From the IMG/VR virus record IMGVR_UViG_3300030329_002916, positions 1 through 21,379 of that record: a stretch of DNA of 21,379 nt; one strand, given 5' to 3'. The notes under the pieces are model-generated. The model did not search any database. It saw only the letters and a list, made by a program, of their open reading frames with translations, and was not told where the DNA came from. Source of the DNA: a virus. How positions within the stretch are numbered: position 1 is the stretch's first letter; each line of letters starts with the position of its first letter. Position numbers and translations under genes: made by a program. Positions 1-5,648 of this stretch are shown here, one piece after another.

Positions 1-59
1 GGATCCCTAGGACGTGCAAAACCGTCTTATATGTGTTGGTCTGGGCCTGGCTTTTTCCC

Positions 60-80
60 GGGGGGGGCGGGGTACGGGGG
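60..80 (+). repeat. G-run cluster, possible G-quadruplex
   Basis: Runs of eight, four and five G are separated by one C and by TAC, so four stretches of at least three G fit in 21 bases. That meets the usual primary-sequence rule for a G-quadruplex. It stands out against the balanced composition around it and lies just before the direct repeats at 81-174. Whether it folds is inference. Confidence 0.5.
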
Positions 81-143
81 TTCGGTGTTTGTACGGTTTT
101 GGTGTTTCTTCGGTTTTGGACTTTCGGTGTTTGTACGGTTTTG
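81..143 (+). repeat. 21-bp direct repeat, two copies, with CGGTTTTG cores
   Basis: Identical 21-mers lie at 81-101 and 123-143, starting TTCGGTGTTTG and ending TACGGTTTTG. The core CGGTTTTG occurs three times (94-101, 111-118, 136-143), so the middle unit is a degenerate copy. With the adjacent 11-bp repeat this resembles iterons or clustered protein-binding sites. The function is not shown by sequence alone. Confidence 0.75.
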
Positions 144-144
144 A

Positions 145-174
145 CTGTTACAATTCTGTTACAATTCTGTTACA
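145..174 (+). repeat. 11-bp tandem repeat CTGTTACAATT, 2.7 copies
   Basis: CTGTTACAATT is at 145-155 and 156-166, followed by a partial copy CTGTTACA at 167-174. The 11-bp period is close to one DNA helical turn, as expected if a protein binds the same face repeatedly. It follows directly on the 21-bp repeats. Confidence 0.75.
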
Positions 175-220
175 CTTGACCGTTGACTATTTACTCGAGT
201 AGGCGAGATTTACTCTGTAC

Positions 221-252
221 AATAAGGTCACTGATTCGATTCATACCTTATT
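221..252. repeat. 8-bp inverted repeat in the leader region
   Basis: AATAAGGT (221-228) is perfectly complementary to ACCTTATT (245-252) across a 16-base loop. It could be a dyad operator or an RNA hairpin upstream of the first gene. No U-tract follows, so it is not an intrinsic terminator. I see no convincing sigma70-type promoter between 175 and 384, and no credible gene in 1-384. Confidence 0.4.
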
Positions 253-341
253 CCTTATTCCTCTATCATCTGAGCGTGGCTACTGCGGTCGTGCGGTATC
301 GGCGACCATTTGACAATTCGGGTCTTGGGATCGGTCGGGAC

Positions 342-358
342 AAGTTAACAGTTAACTT
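342..358. promoter_or_regulatory. 17-bp palindrome, copy 1 (operator-like)
   Basis: AAGTTAACAGTTAACTT is a perfect 8-1-8 palindrome ending 26 bases before the ATG at 385 and 15 bases before its AGGA ribosome site. Near-identical 17-mers occur at 1397-1413 and 1659-1675. The position suggests an operator for a dimeric regulator acting on the 385-1212 gene. The binding protein is unknown. Confidence 0.55.
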
Positions 359-384
359 TCCCTTTAGATCAACTAGGATTGATC

Positions 385-1212
385 ATGAATATTAAGACCA
401 TTCTAGCGAGTGTTGCGCCATTTGGTGCCAAGCTCGCACAATCCGCCCAAGCAGAGATAAGCGCGAGCGGAGCCGATACAGTAGCACAAGATCAGTTAAA
501 CTTTCTTAGGGTGCTAGCAGTAGGTGCACCCGAAGTAACTGATCATGATGGGGTGCTACTCAATAGTGACCACTATACCGGCGGACTTGCTGACGCTAGC
601 AAGGCCCAACGGAAAAAGGTTATTGATGCCGGACTCTTTCAGGAAGCCTACGAAAGCATAGGCGCATTCTTTGAGGAGATCGGCGCACCGGATAAGAGAC
701 ACAAGGCCATGTTCGGCGTCATGCTTGCCATCGCTCAAGTACTGAGAGACGGTAGCAAAAGCCAGATTCAGGCTGTCGTAGATTCTTTCCGGTTCGGGCC
801 TACTGATGAAAGCGAGCCGACATTTAAGAATGTTGAGCGGGTCGCGAGAACGCAGGTTGACGCGATGATGCACGACCTGCAGATCAGTAGCACGAACAAA
901 GAAGGCGTTGTAACAAGCGTAGCGACCTACTTCCAAGCGATTGAGGCACACGCCGAAATCCAAGAGCAGGTCTCAGTACTTGCCAAGGCTAAGAGCCAAG
1001 CAAGGCGCGACCTTGTGAAAGTATTCAACGCCGAACGTCAGTACATGATAGACGGTAGAACACGCGAGAAAGAACAGCGTGAGCAAGACCGTGAGCAGTA
1101 TGGCAACGCCACAGCGTCTGCCATGTCGGCGATCCGAACCGGACGCGCCGATGCCCAAGCGATCTACGAGGAACTGATCGCTTCCGGCCACGTTACTGAA
1201 ACGGTAGCGTAA
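385..1212 (+). CDS. hypothetical 275-aa, mostly helical protein
   Basis: I do not recognise this protein. ATG 385 is preferred over the TTG six bases upstream because AGGA at 374-377 is well spaced from it. The protein is soluble and rich in Ala, Glu, Gln and Arg. The last third (from about residue 195) has long charged helices with alternating Arg and Glu, suggesting a coiled-coil or nucleic-acid-binding C-terminus. There is no signal peptide or membrane segment. It is a one-gene unit: repeats and a palindrome upstream, an intrinsic terminator at 1253-1278. This isolation next to iteron-like repeats makes a replication, partition or regulatory role conceivable, but that is inference only. 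The coding frame is continuous and the terminator fits its end, so I am confident it is a gene. Confidence 0.85.
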   Translation: MNIKTILASVAPFGAKLAQSAQAEISASGADTVAQDQLNFLRVLAVGAPEVTDHDGVLLNSDHYTGGLADASKAQRKKVIDAGLFQEAYESIGAFFEEIGAPDKRHKAMFGVMLAIAQVLRDGSKSQIQAVVDSFRFGPTDESEPTFKNVERVARTQVDAMMHDLQISSTNKEGVVTSVATYFQAIEAHAEIQEQVSVLAKAKSQARRDLVKVFNAERQYMIDGRTREKEQREQDREQYGNATASAMSAIRTGRADAQAIYEELIASGHVTETVA

Positions 1213-1252
1213 GCCATCCCGACCGATCCCGCCCGAATTGATCCCACACCAC

Positions 1253-1278
1253 AACCCGACAGAATCGGGTTTTTTTTA
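1253..1278 (+). terminator. intrinsic terminator after the 385-1212 gene
   Basis: AACCCGA (1253-1259), loop CAGAA, TCGGGTT (1265-1271) then T to 1277 form a perfect 7-bp stem followed by an uninterrupted U-tract. It lies 41 bases after the stop codon. A second run of eight T at 1301-1308 follows a weak GCCA/TGGC hairpin and may add termination. Confidence 0.85.
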
Positions 1279-1336
1279 TTGCCAGAATTCTTGGCCCCTC
1301 TTTTTTTTATACGTTGACTGGCTATCGATTTGGGGT

Positions 1337-1360
1337 AGTCAGTCAGTTAGTTAGTCAGTT
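1337..1360 (+). repeat. tandem AGTY tetramers, tract 1 (six units)
   Basis: AGTC AGTC AGTT AGTT AGTC AGTT run without interruption. Similar tracts are at 1613-1620 (two units) and 1648-1663 (four units, one AGTA). They bracket the 1397-1641 segment between the terminator and the terminase gene. This could be a low-complexity spacer or a binding array, and nearness to terS makes packaging-site function worth considering. Confidence 0.6.
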
Positions 1361-1396
1361 AGATAGCAGCTCGCTCCTGGAATCCTCGGGAGCCGT

Positions 1397-1413
1397 AAGT
1401 TGACCGTTAACTT
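1397..1413. promoter_or_regulatory. 17-bp near-palindrome, copy 2
   Basis: AAGTTGACCGTTAACTT differs from copy 1 at two positions. It ends one base before the GGAGG ribosome site (1415-1419) of the small ORF at 1425, so a bound regulator would block that gene directly. The embedded TTGACC could also serve as part of a promoter. Confidence 0.5.
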
Positions 1414-1424
1414 TGGAGGTGCGT

Positions 1425-1583
1425 ATGCCCGGGCCTATTGGCCTCGTAGTGTTCCGTTCACCTAGTACGCACGTAGAACGTGAGGAGTCAATTCGATGCC
1501 ATGTAGTACTTCGGGTAATGCCGAAGACAGGCGGGGCAACCCGTCGCACCAAGCGCGTCCCGTTGGTAGGATCACATCGGTGA
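1425..1583 (+). CDS. candidate 52-aa basic protein
   Basis: An ATG at 1425 follows TTTGGAGGT with a 5-base spacer, an ideal ribosome site, and opens a 52-codon frame ending at TGA 1581-1583. The product is basic (many Arg and Lys in the second half, including a TRRTKR stretch) with a short hydrophobic N-terminus. I do not recognise it. The case rests on the ribosome site directly behind the 17-bp palindrome and on the absence of any other gene in 1279-1674. The short length and unremarkable composition leave a real chance that it is not translated. Confidence 0.4.
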   Translation: MPGPIGLVVFRSPSTHVEREESIRCHVVLRVMPKTGGATRRTKRVPLVGSHR

Positions 1584-1593
1584 CAATGGTGCA

Positions 1594-1641
1594 GAGAGGC
1601 GGGGGTGCGTCCAGTTAGTTAGGCGTAACCCCTAGCCTCTC
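1594..1641 (+). other. long stem-loop between small ORF and terminase gene
   Basis: GAGAGGC (1594-1600) pairs with GCCTCTC (1635-1641). After a small bulge, GGGGT pairs with ACCCC, leaving a loop that contains AGTTAGTT. No U-tract follows on either strand, so an intrinsic terminator is unlikely. It may be an RNA structure or a DNA-level signal near the packaging gene. Confidence 0.45.
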
Positions 1642-1647
1642 GTGTTG

Positions 1648-1675
1648 AGTTAGTCAGTAAGTTAGCCGTTAACTT
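1648..1675. repeat. AGTY tract 3 fused to 17-bp near-palindrome copy 3
   Basis: AGTT AGTC AGTA AGTT (1648-1663) runs into AAGTTAGCCGTTAACTT (1659-1675), which overlaps the stop codon of the minus-strand terminase gene. The 17-mer differs from copy 1 at three positions and from copy 2 at two. Here it is at the 3' end of a gene, so simple promoter repression does not explain it. Confidence 0.6.
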
Positions 1676-2124
1676 CAAGCATCATAGCCAAAGATAGCAC
1701 CTAGTTTGTCACGCAGTTCGGCTTCAATATCCTGCGGGGATCGGTTCTCCACGATCACAGTCGTGGACTCATCGAACAGCCCCGCCGACTTGCCAAGCAG
1801 TTCCAACGCACGGACCCGGGTGCTAGCAGGATTTTCATCGCTCACCGCCTCAGCTTTTAGGCGTTCAGTTATCCAACTCTTATGGACTTTGGCCTGAGCT
1901 TTTTTGCTCGTCCTACGTCCATCAGTCAGTCGCTCAATCTCAGCTGCAACGTGGGGTTTCTGGGCCAGTCGGTGCCCTTCAATCCGTATTGCGTTGTCGC
2001 TCATATTCCTAGAATCGTAGGCAGTTCGATAAGCGTCTGCCAAACTCTTACCGTCGCTGACCAGCTGGACAAATACCGATTGTTTCGGCGTTAGGGTTCT
2101 ACCCTTATGCGTTTTCGTGTTCAT
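1675..2124 (-). CDS. terS: terminase small subunit
   Basis: The small terminase subunit recognises the phage packaging site on concatemeric DNA and recruits the large ATPase/nuclease subunit. The 149-aa protein starts with a short basic tail and then the family signature LTPKQ, FVQ, DGKSLADAYRTAYD. Next comes a helix with NAIRIEGHRLAQKPHVAAEI, then WITERLKAEA and VRALELLGKSAGLF. That is the normal N-terminal helix-turn-helix plus oligomerisation order, at a typical length. ATG 2124 is chosen because upstream extensions add unrelated residues; its ribosome site is poor, so the start is uncertain. It is divergent from the gene at 2143 with 18 bases between starts. The expected large-subunit gene does not follow downstream, where only repeat-rich DNA is found. 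Confidence 0.87.
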   Translation of the reverse strand: MNTKTHKGRTLTPKQSVFVQLVSDGKSLADAYRTAYDSRNMSDNAIRIEGHRLAQKPHVAAEIERLTDGRRTSKKAQAKVHKSWITERLKAEAVSDENPASTRVRALELLGKSAGLFDESTTVIVENRSPQDIEAELRDKLGAIFGYDA

Positions 2125-2142
2125 TCTGACCGGAGTGTGTGT

Positions 2143-2454
2143 ATGGCTAGGCACAATATCGTGCCGAAGAAACTCGCCTTGATCTCTCGTAAAGACTACA
2201 ACCGAGCAAGGTTCGCAGTCAATTCGGATCTCGAACTCTGCCAAGCACAGGCAGATAAGATCGTCAAGAAGTACGCCCGTGTACTGTGGGAACGGTGGGG
2301 AGTCAATTGGTCACCGTACTACGATCCCGACGCCGTAGTCAGTCGGAACGCTCGCCGTGAGGGTCAGTTCATCGGCGACTACACGTTGCAGTCAGCCCGT
2401 AGCGTCAAGGGCTACCACTCGATTCGTGACGTAATCACGAACATCAACCGCTGA
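2143..2454 (+). CDS. hypothetical 103-aa protein
   Basis: ATG 2143 has GGAG at 2132-2135 with a 7-base spacer. This beats the more upstream ATG at 2107, which has no ribosome site and would overlap the start of terS. The protein is basic at the N-terminus and then mixed, with aromatic-rich WERWGVNWSPYYDPDAV around residues 52-68. There is no signal peptide or membrane segment. I do not recognise a family. It opens the plus-strand accessory run and is followed by a gap containing a 14-bp palindrome at 2468-2481. Confidence 0.7.
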   Translation: MARHNIVPKKLALISRKDYNRARFAVNSDLELCQAQADKIVKKYARVLWERWGVNWSPYYDPDAVVSRNARREGQFIGDYTLQSARSVKGYHSIRDVITNINR

Positions 2455-2465
2455 AGTTTAACCTA

Positions 2466-2481
2466 AACCACGAGCTCGTGG
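2466..2481. promoter_or_regulatory. 14-bp perfect palindrome within a repeated 13-mer
   Basis: CCACGAGCTCGTGG (2468-2481) is perfectly self-complementary. Its first part, AACCACGAGCTCG (2466-2478), recurs exactly at 8808-8820. Both copies lie in non-coding gaps upstream of tiny membrane-protein genes (2550 and 8942). It may be an operator or a conserved 5'-UTR element. Confidence 0.45.
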
Positions 2482-2549
2482 GGAGAGGGACCGCACTCTC
2501 AGGCGTATTGAACGCTTGGGAATACTTCGACCGTATAACGGAGACAGTT

Positions 2550-2663
2550 ATGAATTACGAAGACCCAGCACTAATCCTGGCGTTTGCATTCGGGCTAGGC
2601 ATGATCTGCTTAGTCGGGGTAATGGTAGTGGAGTACATTGTCGAACGATTCGATAAGGAGTAA
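2550..2663 (+). CDS. 37-aa single-pass membrane miniprotein
   Basis: A short acidic N-terminus leads into a hydrophobic helix of about 25 residues (roughly 7-31) with glycines and a Met-rich end, then a charged tail ERFDKE. ATG 2550 has GGAG at 2540-2543 with a 6-base spacer, a clearly better start than the in-frame codon at 2478. Tiny phage membrane proteins of this shape can be lysis accessories, host-protein inhibitors or superinfection-exclusion factors. Nothing in the sequence decides which. Confidence 0.6.
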   Translation: MNYEDPALILAFAFGLGMICLVGVMVVEYIVERFDKE

Positions 2664-2675
2664 GCCTATTAGCCC

Positions 2676-2703
2676 TTGACAGTGTGTACCATTAGTGTAG
2701 TTT
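2676..2703 (+). promoter_or_regulatory. putative sigma70-type promoter
   Basis: TTGACA (2676-2681) matches the -35 consensus exactly. With a 16-base spacer comes TAGTTT (2698-2703), a fair -10 match. It lies in the 72-base gap before the gene at 2736, which begins the long run of overlapping genes. The -10 match is the weak point. Confidence 0.45.
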
Positions 2704-2735
2704 CCTGTAGTATCATTCAACCAAGTGAGGTAAGT

Positions 2736-3143
2736 ATGGCAACTGAGTACGCCAGTTTGCGCGAGAAGATTCGTGCAGAGAAGGCAGAACGTGAGGCCGA
2801 CTACGCCAACTTCGAGCGTGTCAGCCAGCTGGCCCATGAGAAGGGGCATGAGGCCGCAACCGCCGTTATCCCAACGCCGATGGTGGTGCAGGGATACGAA
2901 GACACCCCCGTCATGGACGGGATCTGTGGGTTCGGGTGGATCTGGTTCAAGGGTAACACCCGATGGGGCCGATGGGCCAAGAAGAACCTAGGTGCAGGAA
3001 AGTCCTACCCGAACGGCCTACAGATCTGGGTAGGAGACTACAACCAGAGCTACACTCGCAAGGCTGAGTATGCGAGGGCGTATGCTCAGGTGTTACGGGA
3101 AGAGTTGGGTATTGATGCCTACGGACAGAGCAGGGTGGACTGA
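2736..3143 (+). CDS. conserved phage protein of unknown function, 135 aa
   Basis: ATG 2736 has GAGG at 2727-2730, spacer 5. The N-terminal 35 residues are a charged helix (SLREKIRAEKAEREADY). The middle has an aromatic- and Gly-rich block with GFGWIWFKGNTRWGRW near residues 67-82. The C-terminus has WVGDYNQSYTRKAEYARAYA and ends in a GIDAYGQSRVD-like tail. I associate this block order, especially the DYNQS..RK..YARA..VLRE segment, with a widespread uncharacterised phage family. It is probably cytoplasmic. It is the first gene of a translationally coupled cluster with the next gene one base away. Confidence 0.8.
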   Translation: MATEYASLREKIRAEKAEREADYANFERVSQLAHEKGHEAATAVIPTPMVVQGYEDTPVMDGICGFGWIWFKGNTRWGRWAKKNLGAGKSYPNGLQIWVGDYNQSYTRKAEYARAYAQVLREELGIDAYGQSRVD

Positions 3144-3144
3144 T

Positions 3145-3411
3145 ATGGCCTATGATGACATCAAAGCCCTGAAGCAGAAGTGGGGCAATCGCATTGCTAA
3201 ACACCTAGTCGGTGCGACCATCACCAACGTGGCATACCTGACCCAGAAGGATTGCGACCAGTTGGACTGGTACTCTGCCCCAGCTGTATTGCAGATGATG
3301 GGCAAGGACGGTACAGCGTTCGAGATCTTCGCAATGCAGGACGATGAAGGTAATGACGGAGGTGCGCTCGGCACCTCGCTAGAAGAACTTCCAACCATTC
3401 CAGTGATATGA
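3145..3411 (+). CDS. conserved phage protein of unknown function, 88 aa
   Basis: ATG 3145 begins one base after the preceding stop, and GGTGG at 3133-3137 may serve as its ribosome site. Recognisable features are LVGATITNVAYLTQKD, the motif DWYSAPAVLQ, an acidic DDEGNDGGALGT turn and a final LPTIPVI. From memory this order matches a common small phage and plasmid family whose members end in LPT(I/L)PVI and carry DDEGN.GGAL. The function is unknown. It overlaps the next gene by ATGA. Confidence 0.8.
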   Translation: MAYDDIKALKQKWGNRIAKHLVGATITNVAYLTQKDCDQLDWYSAPAVLQMMGKDGTAFEIFAMQDDEGNDGGALGTSLEELPTIPVI

Positions 3412-3683
3412 GCAGACCAGAAGACAGGTTCCTCGTGGAGTTTAGAGTCCCTATCGATTTGGTAGCCGTTGTAGCTGCCGACTCGCCTACCAACGCCGTG
3501 AAGGTGGCGCAATCCACCTACGACCAAGTAGCGGAATTCATCTTGACGCACCTCCACTTCGAGAACGAAAACGGACACAGCCTTATGGACTCGTTCACCC
3601 TAGGCGTCGGAACCTTCAGTGATGCAGTCAAGGCAGGTGCGGTAGAGGTTACTTATATGGACCCAGACGAGGAGGAAGAATGA
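3408..3683 (+). CDS. hypothetical 91-aa acidic protein
   Basis: ATG 3408 overlaps the previous stop as ATGA, the classic coupling junction. The protein has a beta-strand-like start (RFLVEFRVPIDLVAVVAA), then an amphipathic helix, and ends in a strongly acidic tail DPDEEEE. The pattern EFRVPIDLVAVVAADSPTNAVKVA resembles small ferredoxin-like folds that use an 'A.s...A...A' helix, but I cannot assign a family. The next gene is coupled by another ATGA. Confidence 0.75.
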   Translation: MSRPEDRFLVEFRVPIDLVAVVAADSPTNAVKVAQSTYDQVAEFILTHLHFENENGHSLMDSFTLGVGTFSDAVKAGAVEVTYMDPDEEEE

Positions 3684-3976
3684 GCGAGAGTGAAATAGCT
3701 CGCCGTAAGGTATTCGTAGTTGAGATACCGACAGAAGTATGGGTTGAGTTGCGTACTGAGATCACTATGCTGATGCTCCCGGGCTGTTTGGAACTTGAGC
3801 ATATCCGATCTCAAGATGCCGTATGGCTACCTGACGGAACCATGACGGATGATGCGCAGGCCGTATTCAACCGTGCCACCGACAAGGTGGAGGGAGTGAT
3901 GGAGGAGTGCGGTCTGGTACGCACGGTAGATCCGCGCTGGTTTGCTGCTTTGCCTGTGAAAGGGAGGTCACGGTGA
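3680..3976 (+). CDS. hypothetical 98-aa protein
   Basis: The start is fixed by the ATGA overlap with the preceding gene and GAGGAGGAA immediately upstream. The sequence has an N-terminal strand (KVFVVEIPTEVWVELRTEI), a central segment, an acidic helix TDDAQAVFNRATDKVEGVMEE, and a Trp- and Phe-containing end with a basic tail. It is cytoplasmic and of unknown family. Confidence 0.73.
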   Translation: MSESEIARRKVFVVEIPTEVWVELRTEITMLMLPGCLELEHIRSQDAVWLPDGTMTDDAQAVFNRATDKVEGVMEECGLVRTVDPRWFAALPVKGRSR

Positions 3977-4221
3977 GAGTGTACGATAAAGAAGGTTGCC
4001 GATTGACCTCATGCTGTGAGTGCTACTCCACATATTCTATGGACGACGGCTCACTAACCTGTAAGAAGTGTCATCGAGAAGTGCCCGAGGGTGAGGGCGA
4101 CGGTATGGAGTACCGCATACTCCAATGGCGGTACATCCGTAATGGGGGAGGGGTGGTGAACGGGGAAGAGTTCAAGGTCATCACAGGAGGAGAGTATGAA
4201 GCTACTCAGTCCGGGGGCTAG
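3973..4221 (+). CDS. small zinc-ribbon-like protein, 82 aa
   Basis: A GTG start at 3973 overlaps the previous stop (GTGA) and has GGGAGG at 3962-3967 with a 5-base spacer, so I prefer it to the in-frame codon at 3907. Cysteines form two knuckles, SCCEC near residue 15 and LTCKKC near residue 31, a zinc-ribbon arrangement. The rest is Gly- and Glu-rich with a RILQWRYIRNGGGVV strand. Its last 26 bases overlap the next gene in another frame and encode that gene's ribosome site. Such small zinc proteins may bind nucleic acid or host proteins; the role here is unknown. Confidence 0.7.
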   Translation: MRVYDKEGCRLTSCCECYSTYSMDDGSLTCKKCHREVPEGEGDGMEYRILQWRYIRNGGGVVNGEEFKVITGGEYEATQSGG

Positions 4222-4864
4222 TAACCCCAAAACGGCTAAGTCCGAACGGCTTGGCTACGAGACGGCTATCCTGCACCTAGCACCACACACGCAGTCAGGT
4301 TACAACGTGTGCCCGAGTGCCAGTGAGGGGTGCGCCAATGCGTGTCTCTACCATCAAGGCAGGGGACGTATGAGCAGTGTGCAACAGGCACGGCTCCGTA
4401 AGACACGTTGGTACATGGAGGAGCGTGACACATTCCTGGACCAGCTGAGAAAGGATATCGTGTCTCTGATGCGACGGGCTGACCGCAAGGGTAGGACCCC
4501 GTGCGTCCGGCTCAACGGTACCAGTGATATCCGTTGGGAGCGTCATGGAATCATGGAGGAGTTCCCTGAGCTGCAGTTCTATGACTACACCAAACACGCA
4601 AACCGTTGGGAGATACCCGACAACTACCACCTGACCTTCTCTAGGTCAGAGTGCAACGCAAAAGACGCCGTTGAAGCCCTGAGTAGAGGGCGTAACGTGG
4701 CGGCGGTGTTTGCTACGGAACTCCCTGAGACATGGGAGGGAGTGCCCGTGCATAACGCAGACGAGCATGATCTGCGATTCCTTGACCCCGTTCCGTCTGT
4801 GGCAGGACTGCTTGCTAAGGGCACTGCCAAGAAGGACACGAGCGGGTTCGTAATCATTCAATAA
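4196..4864 (+). CDS. GP88-family phage protein, 222 aa
   Basis: This matches my knowledge of the Gp88 family (Pfam 'GP88', first named from mycobacteriophages), whose function is unknown. Signature blocks in order: NPKTAKSERLGYETAILHLAP, YNVCPSASEGCANACL, GRGRMSSVQQARLRKTRWY, PCVRLNGTSDIRWE, FPELQFYDYTK, NYHLTFSRSE, DLRFLDPVPSVAGLLAKG and TSGFV at the end. Three closely set cysteines (C39, C46, C50) could bind a metal or iron-sulfur cluster, which is inference. The length is normal for the family. ATG 4196 has GGAGGAG just upstream and overlaps the preceding gene by 26 bases. Confidence 0.88.
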   Translation: MKLLSPGASNPKTAKSERLGYETAILHLAPHTQSGYNVCPSASEGCANACLYHQGRGRMSSVQQARLRKTRWYMEERDTFLDQLRKDIVSLMRRADRKGRTPCVRLNGTSDIRWERHGIMEEFPELQFYDYTKHANRWEIPDNYHLTFSRSECNAKDAVEALSRGRNVAAVFATELPETWEGVPVHNADEHDLRFLDPVPSVAGLLAKGTAKKDTSGFVIIQ

Positions 4865-4880
4865 GAAGGAGGTTAGTAGT

Positions 4881-5489
4881 ATGGGGTTCGATATCTATGG
4901 CGTAGACCCAGTAGTTCGGGGTCCACGACCGGAGCGACCGGACAATCTGTACGATGGACACACTCCGAACGATATTGAGGTGCGCGATGCGTACTTTGAT
5001 GCCAAGATGGAGTACGAAGACTCAAATCCAGGTGTGTACTTCCGTAGGTCTGTGTGGGGGTGGAGGCCCCTGTGGGAGTGTGTCAATCAGTTTACCGATG
5101 CCTTGACAGTAGAGGACTTCTACCACGGGTGCTTCAACGACGGGCATCTGATCCCTAAAGATGTTGCCGTCCAAGTTGCCGCCGATCTCACTAAGGCATT
5201 GGAGAGTGGCAAGGTGGCTACCTATCTGAAAGAGAGGACTGAGCGCATTAACGGCATCCCAGATCGAACGTGCGAGAGGTGCAAGGGCAGTGGCAGGGAG
5301 CCCGCAAAGCTTGAGGTCTTAGAGGGCCAAGCAATGCAGGGTCTGTTCGGGGTTAGACCGGAGCCGTGCCGAAGCTGTAACGGCTCAGGTAAGCAACAAT
5401 CGTGGGAGTCCATGTATGGCATGGAAGAGCAGTGCGTTGAAGAGTTCAGGACATTCTGTGCAGAATCCGGTGGGTTTGAAATCTGCTAA
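4881..5489 (+). CDS. conserved protein with DnaJ-type zinc-finger repeats, 202 aa
   Basis: ATG 4881 follows AAGGAGG. The first 115 residues show the MGFDIYGVDP start and a YFRRSVWGWRPLW block seen in a widespread uncharacterised phage and bacterial family, then NDGHLIPKDVAVQVAADLTKALESG. Two CxxCxGxG motifs follow, CERCKGSGR (131-139) and CRSCNGSGK (163-171), like the zinc-binding half-sites of DnaJ, so one zinc ion is likely bound. There is no J domain, so this is not a chaperone homologue as such. It stands alone between GP88 and a run of very small genes. The function is unknown. Confidence 0.83.
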   Translation: MGFDIYGVDPVVRGPRPERPDNLYDGHTPNDIEVRDAYFDAKMEYEDSNPGVYFRRSVWGWRPLWECVNQFTDALTVEDFYHGCFNDGHLIPKDVAVQVAADLTKALESGKVATYLKERTERINGIPDRTCERCKGSGREPAKLEVLEGQAMQGLFGVRPEPCRSCNGSGKQQSWESMYGMEEQCVEEFRTFCAESGGFEIC

Positions 5490-5507
5490 CTACAAAGGGA
5501 GGGACAA

Positions 5508-5648
5508 GTGGACGAGATCAGAATCACGATCACTGTTGAGAACGAGGAGCAAGCACAACAGCTTCTCGCTGTGATTGAAGAGGGAGAGGTTGAAGGGGCT
5601 TTGGACTTTGCTTTCGAGGTTCACACCGACAGAGTGGAGTCCAAGTGA
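5508..5648 (+). CDS. 46-aa acidic protein (GTG start)
   Basis: GTG 5508 has GGGAGG at 5497-5502 with a 5-base spacer and opens a 46-codon frame ending TGA 5646-5648. The stop overlaps the next start as TGATG, so the two genes are coupled. The product is very acidic, with a strand (IRITITVE), a helix (EEQAQQLLAVIEEGE) and a second strand (ALDFAFEVHTD), a beta-alpha-beta mini-fold. Without it the 158 bases between neighbours would be unexplained. The family is unknown. Confidence 0.65.
   Translation: MDEIRITITVENEEQAQQLLAVIEEGEVEGALDFAFEVHTDRVESK

Noticed and set aside
81-174. CRISPR array
   Set aside because: The repeats are too few and too short, with no regular unique spacers and no cas genes. 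The Cas4-like nuclease at 14695 belongs to phage recombination.
310-338. TTGACA at 310-315 as a promoter for the 385 gene
   Set aside because: At 16-18 base spacing the downstream hexamers are GC-rich and do not resemble a -10 box.
14-395. Two short plus-strand ORFs in the left repeat region
   Set aside because: They consist of repeat translations or lack ribosome sites, and the region looks non-coding.
1355-1552. 65-codon minus-strand ORF after terS
   Set aside because: It has no ribosome site and crosses the palindrome and AGTY tract.
3150-3578. 142-codon minus-strand ORF
   Set aside because: It lies opposite two well-supported coupled genes, has no ribosome site and is Ser-rich.
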